A DNA stretch of 64,000 nt from Sarcocystis neurona. Lineage: Eukaryota; Apicomplexa; Conoidasida; Eucoccidiorida; Sarcocystidae. The notes below the pieces were generated by a model. That model was given only the letters and a program-made list of their open reading frames with translations, made no database searches and had not been told where the DNA came from. The translations under genes and the position numbers were made by a program. Each line of letters starts with the position of its first letter. Position 1 is the stretch's first letter. Location: the NCBI GenBank assembly GCA_000727475.1, contig KL647293.1, forward strand, positions 2,430,588 through 2,494,587. The letters run 5' to 3'. Positions 41,186 through 52,672 of this stretch are shown here, piece after piece.

Positions 41186-43427
41186 GGGAAGGGACAGATA
41201 TGGACGAGGGAGACACAAAGGAAGACTGAGACACAGAAAGAGAAAGATACGCACGTATATATATATATATGTGTACAAATATGTATATATAAGGAGAGAG
41301 AAAGGGGGCTACGCATGCGTATGCATGTGTGTGTAGGTGAAGAAAATATATACGTGTGTTGAAGCCGCGTGTAAGAAGGGGCATTCGGTATGGCGAAGGT
41401 ACCTGCAGCAGCGCGTCGAGAGACCGCTGAACGACCCGCAGCACATGTTGGCGGAAGAGATCTAGTTGCTGCTTCCATGACTCGTTGCTGTTGATCTGCC
41501 ATCTCTGCGGGGTGGGTGTTGTTGCTGCTGCAACAGCTGTGAGGCATTTGCTGCTGCGTGTGTGAAACTGCGCTGCTTTGGCTTTTCTCTTCTTCTCCTT
41601 TTTCTCTTCCTCTTCCTCTGGCCTCTCGTCCCCCTCCTCGGCTTTTTTCGGGCCTCGCCGTGCTGCTGCTGCTGCAGCGTCATCGCTAGCCGGCTGCGGC
41701 AGCCGCTGCGGGCTGCAGCAGAAAAATCTGCTGTTGCTGTTGCTTTCTTCGTCTGCAGTCTTCAGAAACGGGTAGGAGGTCGACAGCTCTGCTGCGTATA
41801 GCTCTGCCACGACTCTTGTCGTTTTGGTGCTCTCTCTTCTTCTGGCGGCTAGTACGGCTGCACGCGCGCGACTTTTTCTTCGGCTTGCTGCTGTGCTGCG
41901 GCGCTCAACACGTGCCTTGCTGCTGCCGCCTGCTGATCCTCCTCCTCCTCCTTTTCCTCGTTGCGGGAGTGCCGCACCCGTTGCTGCTTCTCGCAGTCGA
42001 CCTCCGCCTCCAGCGGCCGTCGCAGCAACAGCAGCAGCGTCCCTCGGCCGTGCCGCACAGAGACGCTGCTGCAGCAGCTGCCTGCGGTTGTTGCTGCTGC
42101 TGCTGGGACTGCTGTTGCCATCAGGGCAGCTGAATGAAGGACCACAACCGCCAACAACCGAAGAGGCCCTTCGAGTCGCAGAGACGCTGGAACTCTCCGA
42201 CAGAAGCAGCAGCTGCCGGTCCGCCTCTTCCCTATCCTCCTCTACTTGCTGCTTCTTCTTTCTCTTTTCTCTCACACCTGCGAGGCAGCGAGGCTGGCGC
42301 CAGTGGGTGACGCTGCCCACTTTCGAAACTCGCAGCAGAAAAGTCCCCACCTTCTGAGTTTTGCAGCTGCCCCTGCTGCTGCTGTTTACCTTTGTCAAAG
42401 TATCTCTCCCCGCCCTCTTGCCCTGCTGCTGCTGCATCTGGACGCGTCGCTGCTTCCGCCTTGGCGAGGACTGCTGCTGCTGCTGGAGCGTCGACTGCTC
42501 GTTGTTCATTTTCCGTCGAAACGGTTGATAACCTCCTCCTTGCTGCTGCTGCTGCTCCTGCTCTCGCCTTTGCTGCTGCTGGCGCTTCTTCTTGTCCGAC
42601 GTCCCGTGCTGCTGCCTCACCTTCGGGCGGGGAGGACGCCACAGCAGCAGCAGTCGCGTGGGAGGGGGCCACGTACCCCCACCACCAGCAGCGTCGTGCG
42701 CAGACGGTCGTGCACGTCCTCCGGTAGAAAGACAGGCGCATTTGTTCTCTTTGCTGCTGCTGCTGCTGTTGCTGCAGTTGGCCGGTGCCACGCCGCACAG
42801 AAGCGGCTCTGCCTCCGGAGGCAGCAGCCGCAGTATGGACTGCGAGCAGGGTACCCGCGCCGGCAAAGAACAAGCAGCAGCAGAAAAAGAGGAAAAAGAC
42901 TGGCTGCTGCTGTCTGCAGTTCCTGCTGCTGCCTCAGGAAGTCCGTCTTCGTCGCGTCTGCTGGGCTGTCGAGAAGCAGCACCGATAGCGGTGCAGCAGC
43001 TCGTTGCAGCACGTCCCACAACAACAGAAGTCAACGGCGAAGAAGAGACAGGGCTGGTCAGTGCGTGGAAGAAAATATAGGAGGCGCTCCTTTCTTCTTT
43101 TAATCCTTTCAGAAATCTTGCTGCTGTTGTCGTCAGCATTCCTGCTGCTTCTTCTCTGTCTATATCTCCTTCATCTGTACTTGCCGCTGCTGCAGACAGT
43201 CCCGCTATTGCAGTGGCACCTTGCTGCTGCTGCTGCTGGAAGTGCGTGGGGCCTCTGCTTGAAGACGTGTGGGGGCGCATGGCTGAATAAAGAGAGACGG
43301 GAGGGGGAGAGCGAGGCCAGGCGAAGGAGACTAGCAGCCAGCGACTGCTAAAAGAGAGAATTTTAACTCCGGAGAGTTGCTGCAGGGCAGACACGATCAG
43401 CAGCTTCTGTCGGCCGTCCGCGAGAAG
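31596..43427 (-). CDS. COG3: COG3/Sec34-like Golgi tethering subunit, many exons, provisional model
   Basis: COG3 is a lobe-A subunit of the conserved oligomeric Golgi complex, which tethers retrograde vesicles. Exons I can support, 5' to 3' on the minus strand: a stop-free block 43427-41403, then 40942-40802, 39907-39731, 38757-37297, 36333-36129 (3' edge uncertain), 35965-35808, 33332-33247, 32831-32745, 32660-32612, 32324-32236 and terminal 31846-31596 with TAA. The family evidence is the pattern IRSAVTLFF...IDEQFF, which matches the conserved RSG...EFF segment, and LRGLLCCFDTLNQAVRR then HFFGLS and GEQKLFF, which match the C-terminal segment of COG3. Phases agree from 32831 to the stop and across 40942-37297. 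Gln and Ala runs interrupt the conserved parts, for example 13 Gln near 39,860. The N-terminus, an exon near 36.5 kb and some frames are unresolved. Confidence 0.6.
34490..34925. repeat. Degenerate tandem array, about 90-bp unit, five copies
   Basis: The core agtgaatacacgcataaaaa recurs at about 34504, 34591, 34696, 34787 and 34874 (spacings 87, 105, 91, 87), separated by TA microsatellite and a gtgaacaccagatacac segment. Length differences come from the TA runs. It lies in an intron of the COG3-like gene. Confidence 0.7.
36129..36333 (-). CDS. COG3-like exon with the RS...EFF-type motif
   Basis: The acceptor CTTGCTTTCTAG is strong and the frame is open for 68 codons (YRSFVSVHWDIRSAV, then the IDEQFF motif, then LYAGDCVLCDGFYVSS). 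The downstream border is unclear: the frame stops at 36,121, while a second frame continuing HEVAKDTHAAAKHFF ends at a perfect GTAAGT donor near 36,083, so a further short intron may lie inside. Confidence 0.55.
36880..37290. other. Purine-rich (plus) / pyrimidine-rich (minus) intron tract
   Basis: Lies directly after the donor of the 37297 exon on the minus strand; the gene strand is C/T-rich for about 400 bases. It resembles the biased tracts in the TPI and helicase introns. Confidence 0.55.
37297..38757 (-). CDS. Large low-complexity exon of the COG3-like gene
   Basis: 1,461 bases, 487 codons, phase 0 at both ends. The acceptor is CTTCTCGTTCAG and the donor AAAA|GTGAGT. It begins QLLPRFHEAAAAK, runs through Ala, Ser, Glu and Gln tracts, and contains one ordinary helical island, YFPDMASVRKLLLRG to LRRFRTLTTLRYEE, which is probably the conserved part. 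Opposite-strand frames here are shadows of the CTG/CAG tracts. Confidence 0.7.
38825..39330. repeat. Two-copy duplication, period about 262 bp
   Basis: Acataaaact at 38831 and 39093, then matching gctacacac, gcacagayacaccgc, cctttccyacctaa and gaaggcgg segments in both copies. It sits in the intron between the 38757 and 39907 exons. Confidence 0.65.
39731..39907 (-). CDS. Poly-Gln exon of the COG3-like gene
   Basis: 59 codons, phase 0 at both ends. The acceptor is preceded by an excellent C/T tract (CTGTCTCTTCTTCGGCAG), and GTAACA is the likely donor. It begins RLSDLLVQQHLLGGV and continues with 13 Gln, two Arg and further Gln. It joins in phase to KLTG of the exon ending at 40802. Confidence 0.65.
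40180..40660. repeat. Diverged repeat with gagctgctacayacaca cores
   Basis: The cores at about 40270 and 40491, with surrounding TATATGTATA and GACGTATG segments, suggest an old duplication of about 220 bp within microsatellite DNA. No exon was seen. Confidence 0.4.
40802..40942 (-). CDS. COG3-like exon with basic and Ser-rich start
   Basis: 47 codons, phase 0 at both ends, from AERMEEKETERRRRR to HKYIYAVARAQKLTG. The second half can be aligned with the COG3 segment that follows the FRQ...L region. The acceptor is weak (GGGACTGAG), so the 5' edge is tentative; the donor is GGG|GTACAC. Confidence 0.55.
41403..43427 (-). CDS. Stop-free Gln/Ser/Ala-rich block, probable COG3-like 5' region
   Basis: Opens after the acceptor AGTGTCTCAG (LLADGRQKLLIVSALQQL) and stays open to the strong donor CTGCAG|GTACCT. 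The last part, ESWKQQLDLFRQHV then LRVVQRSLDALLQ, resembles the COG3 segment with a conserved F(R/K)Q. The middle holds Gln, Ser, Ala and Lys/Glu tracts, and one or more introns may be hidden inside. Confidence 0.55.
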
Positions 43428-43927
43428 CTGAGACACTCCCCACACAAACAGCAGCAACGACAGCAGGAACGTGGGCGCCGCACCAGCAATAACAGCAAAC
43501 GCAGCAACCCGCTCCGCCAAAAAAGTCGCAGCAGCAGCAGCGCGTGCAGCAGCAGGTGTAGCAGTGGCAGCAGCAGGCGCAGCAGCAGCAGGACGTCTTA
43601 CGGCGGCCAAGGAGATTTTTCAGCAACAGCAGCACGCAGCAGAGAACTGCAACAGCAGCAGCACAGCAGGAGAGTCGTCAGCGCAGCAAAGTCGTTGCCG
43701 CAGCAGGACGGCCGCAGTAGCAGTTCTTGAGGAAGAGTCGTAGTAGCTGCAGGCGCAGAGGAGTTGCAGACGCGAGAGTAGCAGCAGCAGCAGCACTACC
43801 GACTCACGAGGACGAAGAGGAGGAGGAAGAAAATGAGGAGGAGAGAAGAAAAGATTAGAAAAAAAGGGTCAGCAGGGCAAGCGAAAGAAGCCACGTCAAC
43901 GAAGCACCATCTACGAGACAGGGAGTT

Positions 43928-44245
43928 CTATACAAAAGAGCAGCAGAAACCCTTTTCTTCATAAAAGTACAGTTTTTCCGACAGTGAACAGAGAGAGAGA
44001 CAGACATTCTTCTCTATTCTGCAGCGGAAGAAGGCGCGTGCAGCCTCCCGTGATGAAGCACCCATAAATATACAGACACACACACACACACATACACAAA
44101 CAGCAGCAACAGCAGAAGAGAACTCGTACAGAGAGTAGAAGAGAAGAAAAGCGCAGTTCTCCAGAAGAGAAGAAGTCGACAGGAGGGGCGGGCAGATATT
44201 TGACAGGGAAATCACCACGCGCTAAAACTCTCCGTACAAAACACA
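43928..44245 (-). CDS. Possible small exon, uncertain
   Basis: After a plausible acceptor (GAGAGTTTTAG near 44,225) a frame reads RVVISLSNICPPLLS to YSLYEFSSAV before running into a (CA/TG)n tract. Composition is protein-like, but neither phase with neighbours nor a firm donor can be shown. Confidence 0.25.
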
Positions 44246-44603
44246 AAGAGAAGGTTACGCATACATATATATGCACGTGCGTACCTATGTCGATAGCTAT
44301 AGGTATGGATACATACGTGTGTATACAAATATGTCTCCGTAGACGAATCTACAGAGAGTAGACGGCTACAGAAAAGGAAGTAGAGGTCTCTCTACTCCCG
44401 GGCGCATCGCGAGGGCCGTCGCAGTCTTCTTTTCCTTGGTGCGGCTGCTGGTGCTGCTGCCTGCCGACTGTGCTGCTGGCGTTGCTGCTGCCGCTGGTGC
44501 TGCTGCTGCCAGTGCTGCTGCAGCTGGTCCCGGTGCCGTTGCTACTGCTGCTGCTGCAGAAACGCGCATGCGGTCGTCGCCGCTGAAGCAAAGCGAGTCT
44601 CAC

Positions 44604-44672
44604 CTTTATATCTTCGTGCGATGATTCAAGTCGACGCAGTTCCTCGTGTGTGTGCTTCAGCAGCAGCTCGCT
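44604..44672 (-). CDS. Small exon, charged amphipathic helix
   Basis: 23 codons, phase 0 at both ends, SELLLKHTHEEL to SSHEDIK. The acceptor follows a CTG/CTC tract (GCCGCTGTTGTTTCAG) and the donor is AAAG|GTGAGA. The upstream CTG repeat (44,680-44,800) would be poly-Leu if coding, but is better read as the intron pyrimidine tract. It could belong to the COG3-like gene or to the gene with the giant exon. Confidence 0.6.
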
Positions 44673-45119
44673 CTGAAACAACAGCGGCAACAGCGACAGC
44701 AGCAGCAGCATCGGCGGCAACAGCAGCAGCAACAGCAGCCCCGGCAGCAGCAGCCACGGTAATAGTTGCAGAAGGGGAGTGACAGCAGCAGCTGCGAGTG
44801 GGGCAGCAGCAGCAGCGCAAGGAGGAGACACTTCCCGCGGGGGCGAGGAGGAAACGGGAGAGACACGTGCAAGCACCCAGACAGCGGAGAGGGTGGTATG
44901 AGTGAAACAAAACCTGGGGAGACTTTCGTTTTTGCGTAAGCGAAGAAAGTACCGCAGAAATTCGTGCGGGTGTACAGCTGCTCCGCTTCCAACTGCCTTT
45001 CGACGAGCAGGTGCAGGCAGCAGGATCGGCAGCAGCAGCGTCAGCACCAGCAGCAAAAGACGCGGACCCACCTATGAACAAAAACTCAAAACCACTCGCT
45101 CAGCTAACGCCTCGTGCGC

Positions 45120-46100
45120 CCTTATATACATATACACGCATACATACTCGGTGACGATACGCATATATATATATATATGTAGGTGTATTTGTATATTTGT
45201 ACAGATATACACATGCCTACACACATGGATACATGCGTCTGCATAGAAATAAACAAGTACGTACACATAGATCTATATAAGTATACAAATGGACATACGC
45301 ACATACGTATACGCAAGTATACATCTATGTGAAAATATGCGATAGACAGCTATAAAGAGAGAATAGGAGAAAGAGTGCAACACACACAAGCACTCACCAG
45401 TCACTACTATATATATATGTACACATGTATATATGTGTGGGTATGCATACATATGTATGCATATACATGTATATAGAGAGATAGGAAGATACGGATATAT
45501 CTGTATGTGGATCCATATGTATGCATACGTATTTATATATACACATACACACACTTGCGTATACATACGTGTGTGTGCGTGTGTGTGTGTGTGTGTACAC
45601 ACACACAAATACTCATATACATATATGTATAGATATTTCTATATATGTATGTATATGGGGATGTTTACATCTCTACGTATATATCCATGTGTATGTGCGT
45701 CCCAACGGGGGTCTAAAAGAGAGCGAGAGAATATACACATATATGTAAGGTAAGTATTCTACGTGGTTGTGCGACCCTGGGCATCACCGTCTCAACTACA
45801 GGAGAGACATATAAAATGTTGAAGACGTCATTAATGCCTCAGTCTTGCAGGCACGTGGGTGTTGCGTGGAGAAATGGGAAGAGAAGGAGGAGGCTTTTCG
45901 CAGCAGAAATGAGGAGGAAGAAGGCCCCAGCAACGGGCGGGGGGACTTTGCCAGAAGCAGCAGCAGCACCAGACACACAACAGAGCCGTTGCCGACTGCT
46001 TTCGGCAGAGAGGAACTTCGAGGAGTTGCCCCGTAGGGCACACCACTAGACGCACAGCACTTCAAAGACACAGAGATAGAGATAGAGGGGGAGACACGGA
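45120..46100. other. Microsatellite DNA and a possible coding fragment
   Basis: 45,120-45,760 is TATATACGTA and CA/TG repeat DNA. Between about 45,800 and 46,050 all frames are open for some distance, with ordinary codon composition on both strands, but no strand or splice borders can be chosen. No gene is called. Confidence 0.35.
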
Positions 46101-46139
46101 CGTAGTCACGCTTGCATGAGATTCAGCAAATTCGATAGT

Positions 46140-46770
46140 TGTGATCACAGTGAAAGGCGTAGCAGCAATACAAGTAGCAGGAGAAGCAAAAGTAGAAGTA
46201 GAACGGGGAGGAGAAGAAGTAGCTGCAGTAGTATAGTAGTAGTAGTAATAGTGGAAGTAGTACTCGTAGTAGTAGTAGTGGTGGAAGCAGCAGTAGTAGT
46301 AGAAGTAATAGAAGTGATAATAGTACAAGTAGTAGTAGTAGTAGAGGTGGTAGCCCTACAAGCATTCCGAGTAGTCGAAGTTGCAGTAGTAGTAGTAGCA
46401 GTAGTAGTAGTATCACTAGTAGGAGTGCTGCAGGAGTAGTACTGCTAGGCGCGGTAGTTGTAGTAGTAGTAGTAGCGGTAGTAGTTGTTCAATTAGTGGC
46501 AGTAGTAGAAGTAGAAGTACTACAAGTAGTAGTAGACGTAGAAGTAGTAGTAGTAGTAGGAGCAGTAGTAGTACTAGTAGGAGCAGTAGTAGTACTAGTA
46601 GGAGCAGTAGTAGTACTAGTAGGAGCAGTAGTACTACTAGTAGGAGAAGTAGCAGTACTAGTAGTATTGGTGGTAGTAGTAGTAGTAAGAGTGCTACTAA
46701 TGGTGGTGTACTGGTGGTGGTAATGATGGCAATAGTAGTAGTTGTGGGAGTTGTTGTTGTTGTCGCACCC
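46140..46770. repeat. AGT/TAG triplet island with a 21-bp minisatellite core
   Basis: About 630 bases made of AGT triplets with periodic changes. Inside it the unit agtactagtaggagcagtag recurs with a 21-base period between about 46,555 and 46,660. It reads as Val, Ser or Tyr/Leu/Thr runs depending on frame and strand. The motif is unrelated to the CAG triplets of the exons and lies in what is probably an intron or spacer, so I do not call it coding. Confidence 0.8.
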
Positions 46771-46904
46771 TCTCGCCTTTCCAGGCAGATTCGCCGGCAG
46801 AAAAAAAACATCAGAAGGGACTTTTCTCGTGGAAGAAGTTGATGTAGGTGTGTACGGGTCAGCACACGTTGACATATATTCAACTAAAATATACTCACCC
46901 ATAC

Positions 46905-47420
46905 ATATACGTAGTATCTCTGTGTGTGTACGTGTCTCTGTGTGTGTGTGTGTGTGTCCCCGCGTGTGTGAATCTCTCTCTATATATATCTATCTATATA
47001 TACATATATATTTATCCACACGTATATAGTGTGTCCTTCTCTGTGTGTGTCTCTGTGTGAATGTCTCTCTCTCTCTCTATATATATATGTATATATATAT
47101 GTGTATAGGCCTATCCGTACATATATGTAGTGTATTTCTCTGTGTGTGCGTGTGTGTGTGTGTAAATGTCTCTCTTTCTATATGCATACATATATATATA
47201 TATATATGTATATATGTATATACCCGTATCTGTACAAATGTGTAGTGTGTCTGTGTGTGTCTCTCTCTCTGTATATACACGTGTCTCCACCCACATATCT
47301 GTACATATATAGTGTGTCTTTTTCTGTGTGTGTCTGTGTGTGAATGTCTCTCAATATATACATATATGTATATACATATACATACTTATCCCTACATATG
47401 TGGAGTATATCTTTGTGTCT
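46905..47420. repeat. Tandem array of about 100-bp units of GT, CT and TA microsatellite
   Basis: Units begin with tagtgtryctytgtgtgtg at about 46,913, 47,030, 47,128, 47,238, 47,310 and 47,402, each followed by a tctctctct tract and a TATATATGTATA segment ending in a ccgtacatat-like stretch. It is a higher-order array built from microsatellite modules. Confidence 0.65.
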
Positions 47421-47935
47421 GTTTGTGCCTCTGCGTGTGTGTGTGTGTGTATGTGTATACGCATACTCGTATCTACTTGCACAGGGCTATGCACACGTGT
47501 ATATTTACACATCTATATATGTATTGCGTCCACGTATATTCCATACGTGTATAGGGAGAGAGGCACCATACAGAAGGAGAAGGAAAGGGCGAACAGTGTC
47601 GGGGAAGAAGGGCGTCTCCTCCAAATAGCGAAGAAGAAGAAAAGAAGGTGTTGTTCAGCGGACTGGAGAGAATATGCGTTCGACTACGAGAGTGGCATTT
47701 CCTGCATTTCTTGACGACCTCCGTCTCGGCGATGGAGAAGACGCCACAACAACGAGAAAAGGAGAGACTACTCGAAAAAAGGAAGAGAAGAAGGAAGCGG
47801 CCGAAGAGACGAACAGCAGAGGCCCACGGAGGGACACAGCGAGAGAATCCTCCTCGACGCCCCCTTCTCTTCTTCTTCGCTTGTCCTCCTCCTCTTCGCG
47901 AGAATTCGCTCATCACAACCCCCGCAGGGACTTGC

Positions 47936-48038
47936 CTTTTCAACTTCTTGCTTGCAGCGCATGTTGACGAGGTGCAGACTGCGGAGCCGGTGACGTCGCT
48001 GCTGCAGCAAAGCGTCGCGTCGACGCTCCAGCGCCGCT
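47936..48038 (-). CDS. Small coiled-coil exon with a probable GC donor
   Basis: A strong acceptor (CTTCTTCGCTTTGCTGCC then AACACACAG) starts an exon that encodes AALERRRDALLQQRRHRLR and ends NMRCKQEVEK. It begins with one base that completes a Ser codon with the two bases left by the 50500 donor. The end fits AAAG|GCAAGT, the consensus of rare GC-AG introns; no GT donor fits as well. Confidence 0.5.
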
Positions 48039-49658
48039 CTGTGTGTTGGCAGCAAAGCGAAGAAGTGAAAAAAAGAGACAGATCAGCTCTATACGAGGGT
48101 CCGCGTTGTGCACCACAACACACACGCGTAGATCTACTACCCGAGCACACGCAGATATATGGAGGGCTGGTCTTTGGGGACGGGGCACGGAGATGACAGC
48201 AGCTCGACACGTTTGTGTGTACGAGAGCAAGAGGACTTCCTCCTATCCACAACAAAAACGTCGCCCTCAACGAGAACTTCCGTCCCCCCTCCTTTTCTGC
48301 GAGCGACGCTCTCTCCTGCTGCACAAAAACGGGCGCCTTTGCCGACGAAGACGCAGGGCCTCCTGCATGCGCAGTCATCGTATGTCTCTGCGTATGTGTG
48401 TGTGTGTGTGTTAAGCACGTCGGACTCCGCACATATACGTGCGTCCACATATATGTATGTGTGTTCAGCAGGCGGAGCGCCTCACAGAGAGAAGGAGGAG
48501 GCCGCTTCGCACCTGCTCCTGGAGACGCTGCGAAGCGCGCGCGTCCGCGATACAGAAGGCCGGAAAGGAGGAGAAAACAGAGCGGGACACGCAAAAAGAG
48601 ACGCAGAAGGGGACCGGGAGGATGGAAGGGAAGGCGCGGAAGAGGGGGATAAAACGGCTCCCGACCGCGAGTAGAAGCCGCTGGCTCAGACACGAGTCAC
48701 AAGCCCGCAGCAGGTACAGCCGCGGTCACTACGACGGTGGGGCATATCAAGAAGTCAGCAATATGTCCCTCTTTATGTATTTGTGTGTAGGCGTCTGTGT
48801 TTATACGCGTGGGCATGTGTGTACACTCGGAGAAACGGCCTGGCAAGACTGAAGAACCCAGCAAAAATACACCTATCTATCTACACATATAGATGGAGGT
48901 AGAAGAGTGATAGGCAGCTACGAATGTGTGGCGGACGTGGAGATCATAAATAAAGGACGTGGCAAGTACCGCCTAGGCACCTCTCTCTATCTCTCTGTGC
49001 AAGCATCTGTATGGACAGGTGATTATATATATGTATATGTGAAGACTGCTTCAGCCCACGCCCCTGCACTTCACCCAGACTACACACATATGTACACATA
49101 TATCTTTCTGCGCTGGACCGCACGTGTACAAATGTTCACCGTTAAATCCTTGTACATATATATAGGTATACAGTCAACTGCGTGTGTATTCATATATATA
49201 CATATGCATATACATATACATATGTATATACGTATAGGATTAATATGTACACGCATATCATTGTATGCATATATGTATATATGTATGAATAAGTGTGCGA
49301 ATATAGAATGAAATAGGCGGATATAAAGCTATGTATGTATGCGTGCATACACATATATATATATATGTATGTGTGGAAGCACGTGTATGTGTGTGTAGGT
49401 GGCGCCGCAGTAAAGGACTGTACAGAGGAGAAGCGACAGACGCAGGTCGAAGTCTGCGGGTCGAAACAGATATATGTATCAACCTCACACAGCGCATATA
49501 TTTTTACATATTTGGGAAGAGTTGCATGCGCGTGGAGAGGAATATGGAGAGACGGGACCCTGGAGACCTTTTCCACGTGCGCGTTATACACCTGATGGTG
49601 TCTTCGACGTATATATGTGTGTGTGGCCACATACAGAGAGACACATACAAACTCACGA

Positions 49659-49694
<36 letters not shown>

Positions 49695-49959
49695 AAACGT
49701 TTCTGAGTACACGTACATGCAGAAATATGCGTACATAGTAAATACACACAGACACATATAAATGCATCCGTAGATATAGAAGCAGTTACACGTATATACA
49801 TATATGCTTGGCAAAGGAGGACTGTCAGCGGGCTTATGAATACATATACATCTGTGCAACAAGCTGCATGTGCACACACCTATCTGTGATAGAGGATCTA
49901 CATATATATATATACATATATATATGTTTATACGTATATCCAGATGCATGCCGCAGAGG

Positions 49960-50300
49960 ATGTATATATATATGTATGTATGTACATAGGTGTATATGTA
50001 CATACGTGGACATGTGAGTGAGGATACATATAAATATTATGTACACAGGTGTATATGCAAATACATATATACGTGGGAGAGAATGTATATATATATGTAC
50101 ATAGGTGTGTATGTACATACGTTAACATGTGGGACAGGATACATATATATATAGATATATGTATAATGTCCATATGTGTATATGCAAATACATATACACG
50201 TGAGAGAGGCTGTGTATATTTACATGTACATCGGTGTACATGTATAACATATTTGTGTGGCCGAGGAGAGAGTGGTGGATATTCACGTACATATATGTGT
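49960..50300. repeat. Tandem repeat, about 130-150 bp unit, two to three copies
   Basis: The segments gtacataggtgtatatgtacat, a gtgggagagaatg or gtgagagaggctg segment, and gtgtatatgcaaatacatata recur in the same order from 49,974 to 50,290. It is a diverged array in non-coding DNA. Confidence 0.55.
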
Positions 50301-50499
50301 GCCAGCGGATCGGATATATCAGTATGTGCGTATGCGTGTGTGTACACATGTATATATATATATATACGTATGCGACGGAAAACAGACATATGTGGAGAAC
50401 ACGGGGACCTGAAGCTGCGATGGAGGAGACGGCGTTTTCTACGATGGAGAAGTGAAGAGGGTGGGTCTCCCCTCCATCTTCCCTCTGCGTGTCTCTTAC

Positions 50500-50618
50500 G
50501 AAATATCGTCGTTTTCCTCGAGAAGTGGACAAGCGGAAGAGAAGTCGTCGAAAGCTGCAGACTTCTCCTCAGTTGCCGAGGTCTCGAGGAAATTCATGGC
50601 GTCCTGCAGCACAGCCGC
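50500..50618 (-). CDS. Small acidic exon following the giant exon in phase
   Basis: The acceptor GCTGCTGTGAG is preceded by a CTG-repeat tract. The frame reads AAVLQDAMNFLETSATEEK and ends PLLEENDDI with two bases over, at the donor C|GTAAGA. It is in phase 0 with the donor of the giant exon at 52673 and in phase with the exon starting at 48038. The strands and phases agree, but transcript evidence is lacking. Confidence 0.55.
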
Positions 50619-51315
50619 CTCACAGCAGCAACAGCAGCAGTGGCAAAATTCCTTCACTTCATACACTTCTACACACATCCATACACCGAGCGGTTTACTT
50701 TTCTCTATCGCCTTCTTCACTCAGTTCTACACACATATATATACAGACACACACACACACATACACATTTGTATATACGTCCGTTCACGTATACTCAAAT
50801 AAATATACACAGATACACACATATACACAGGCACACACACACGCACGTATATATATATGTGTATAGGGACATACATAAGTATACATAGAGACACGCAGAT
50901 GCACTTTTTCTCTATTCGTCTACATCAATGAATTAGATATATACAGACAGATTACCAGACATATACGCACACGTAGAGAGATATGAATATATCTCCACAT
51001 ATACACAGAAATTTACATATATCCGGTGTCATGTCCAGACACACAAACGTATAGATATGTGTCTGTGCAGTCATACAGACAGCTGTTCCCTATCCGTATC
51101 TCTATATCTATCCATATCTGCCTATCTATCTATGTCTATTTATCTATGTCTATGTATCTGCTTCTATCTCTATATATATGCATTGGAGGAGTACGTAGGG
51201 AAGTCTACACCGTCATGTATAAGTGAAAAAAGTGTAAACTCAAAACAAGAGGATAAATGCCCGATATATATATACATACATGCGTACATTAGACACGGAC
51301 GTCCATATACACGTC

Positions 51316-51354
<39 letters not shown>

Positions 51355-51374
51355 AACTCCGCACGTTGTTGGGG

Positions 51375-51515
51375 GGATACGGCATCGCAGAGGATGCCTG
51401 GTGGCCGCAACTACTCCTTTGAAACGAATTTTCACGAGGTGAGTTGTCCCGTCATTTTCTGCGGGGAGTTCAAAATCGGGAAGACAGAAGAGGAGGTTGA
51501 GGAAACAAATCCCCG
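51375..51515. other. Ambiguous exon-like segment, strand undecided
   Basis: On minus, a very good acceptor (GATTTTGAACTCCCCGCAG at about 51,475) opens a frame NDGTTHLVKIRFKGVVAATR. On plus, a frame MPGGRNYSFETNFHE ends at a GTGAGT donor (51,440). Both look real in isolation, and neither fits the phase of flanking exons. Confidence 0.3.
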
Positions 51516-52672
51516 CACAAATGCCTTTTCTCCCGGTGCAACAGCAAATCATACGAGACGCACAGAAAGACACATAAACACACACGTGCAGATATCTACG
51601 TATATACATATGTGAAATATACGTGTGCACATACGATACATGTATATGGATTCATACGTGAGGGATTGAAAGATATTCACACATACATATATATTTATAT
51701 GTGGACACAATATACATGTGTATGTACATATATAGGATAGACATACCAGAGTCACGCGTCCATCCACATATACACTCATGTGTATATATATATGCGTACG
51801 TCAATGTTTGCATAAAATATACATATATACATATGTATACATATGCGTGTGTACTGCATATATAGACGTGAGACGAAGATGCATCTATACGCATATGTGC
51901 AGAGGAACAGACATAAAAATAGAACCAGATGTACACGAAGACAGATGGTTATAAGACACATATACATATATATGTATACAGGTGTGTATATCAATTATAT
52001 ATATATCGAATACATATATATGTGTATATGTATATGAGTTTACTTGTGTGTGAGCATAGCTTTGTGGAGGGGCAGACATGAAGATAGAGAGCAAGAGATC
52101 AGCATTTCTGAAGAAGTACACACGTAGGGGGGACGGGAGTTTAAATTATGGACGGGATGGAGAGCTGCTCCTGCACTGGAAGACCGCGAGGTGAATACGG
52201 AGGATCGGAGAAGATATAAAGGGACAGGAGAAGGAGAAGCGAAAATGAGTAGGGGATAGTTGTGCCTGTAGACTCTGCTCCACCGCAAAGACGACAGCTG
52301 CAGCGACCTCTCCCACAAACATATATATATGTGTATATGCATGTGTCTGCATGCAGTTCTATGGATAAGCCTGTATACATACATATACACATGTACGTTT
52401 CTATACGTGCATGCACATATATGTGTATGAAGAGGCCTGCGTGCGCACATACATACTACACACGTGTGTATGCCTGAATGGCCCAGCGCGCAAACACACA
52501 CATATACATATACCCACACACATATATATGTATGGGTGAATGGATCTGCGCGCACACACACAGATATGTACGTATACTCACATATATATTTATACAAATA
52601 GACACGCCTGTATAGCCGTGTGCGTCCGTAGATGTATACAATGAAGTGCCTTTACATAGGCGGCTGCCTCAC

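Noticed and set aside
44657..44992. Poly-Leu/Cys frames upstream of the 44672 exon
   Set aside because: Better explained as a CTG-type pyrimidine tract leading to the TTTCAG acceptor.
46416..46902. Thr-rich minus frame over the AGT island
   Set aside because: Could be coding, but repeats of AGT give open frames by chance and no splice border or phase link was found.
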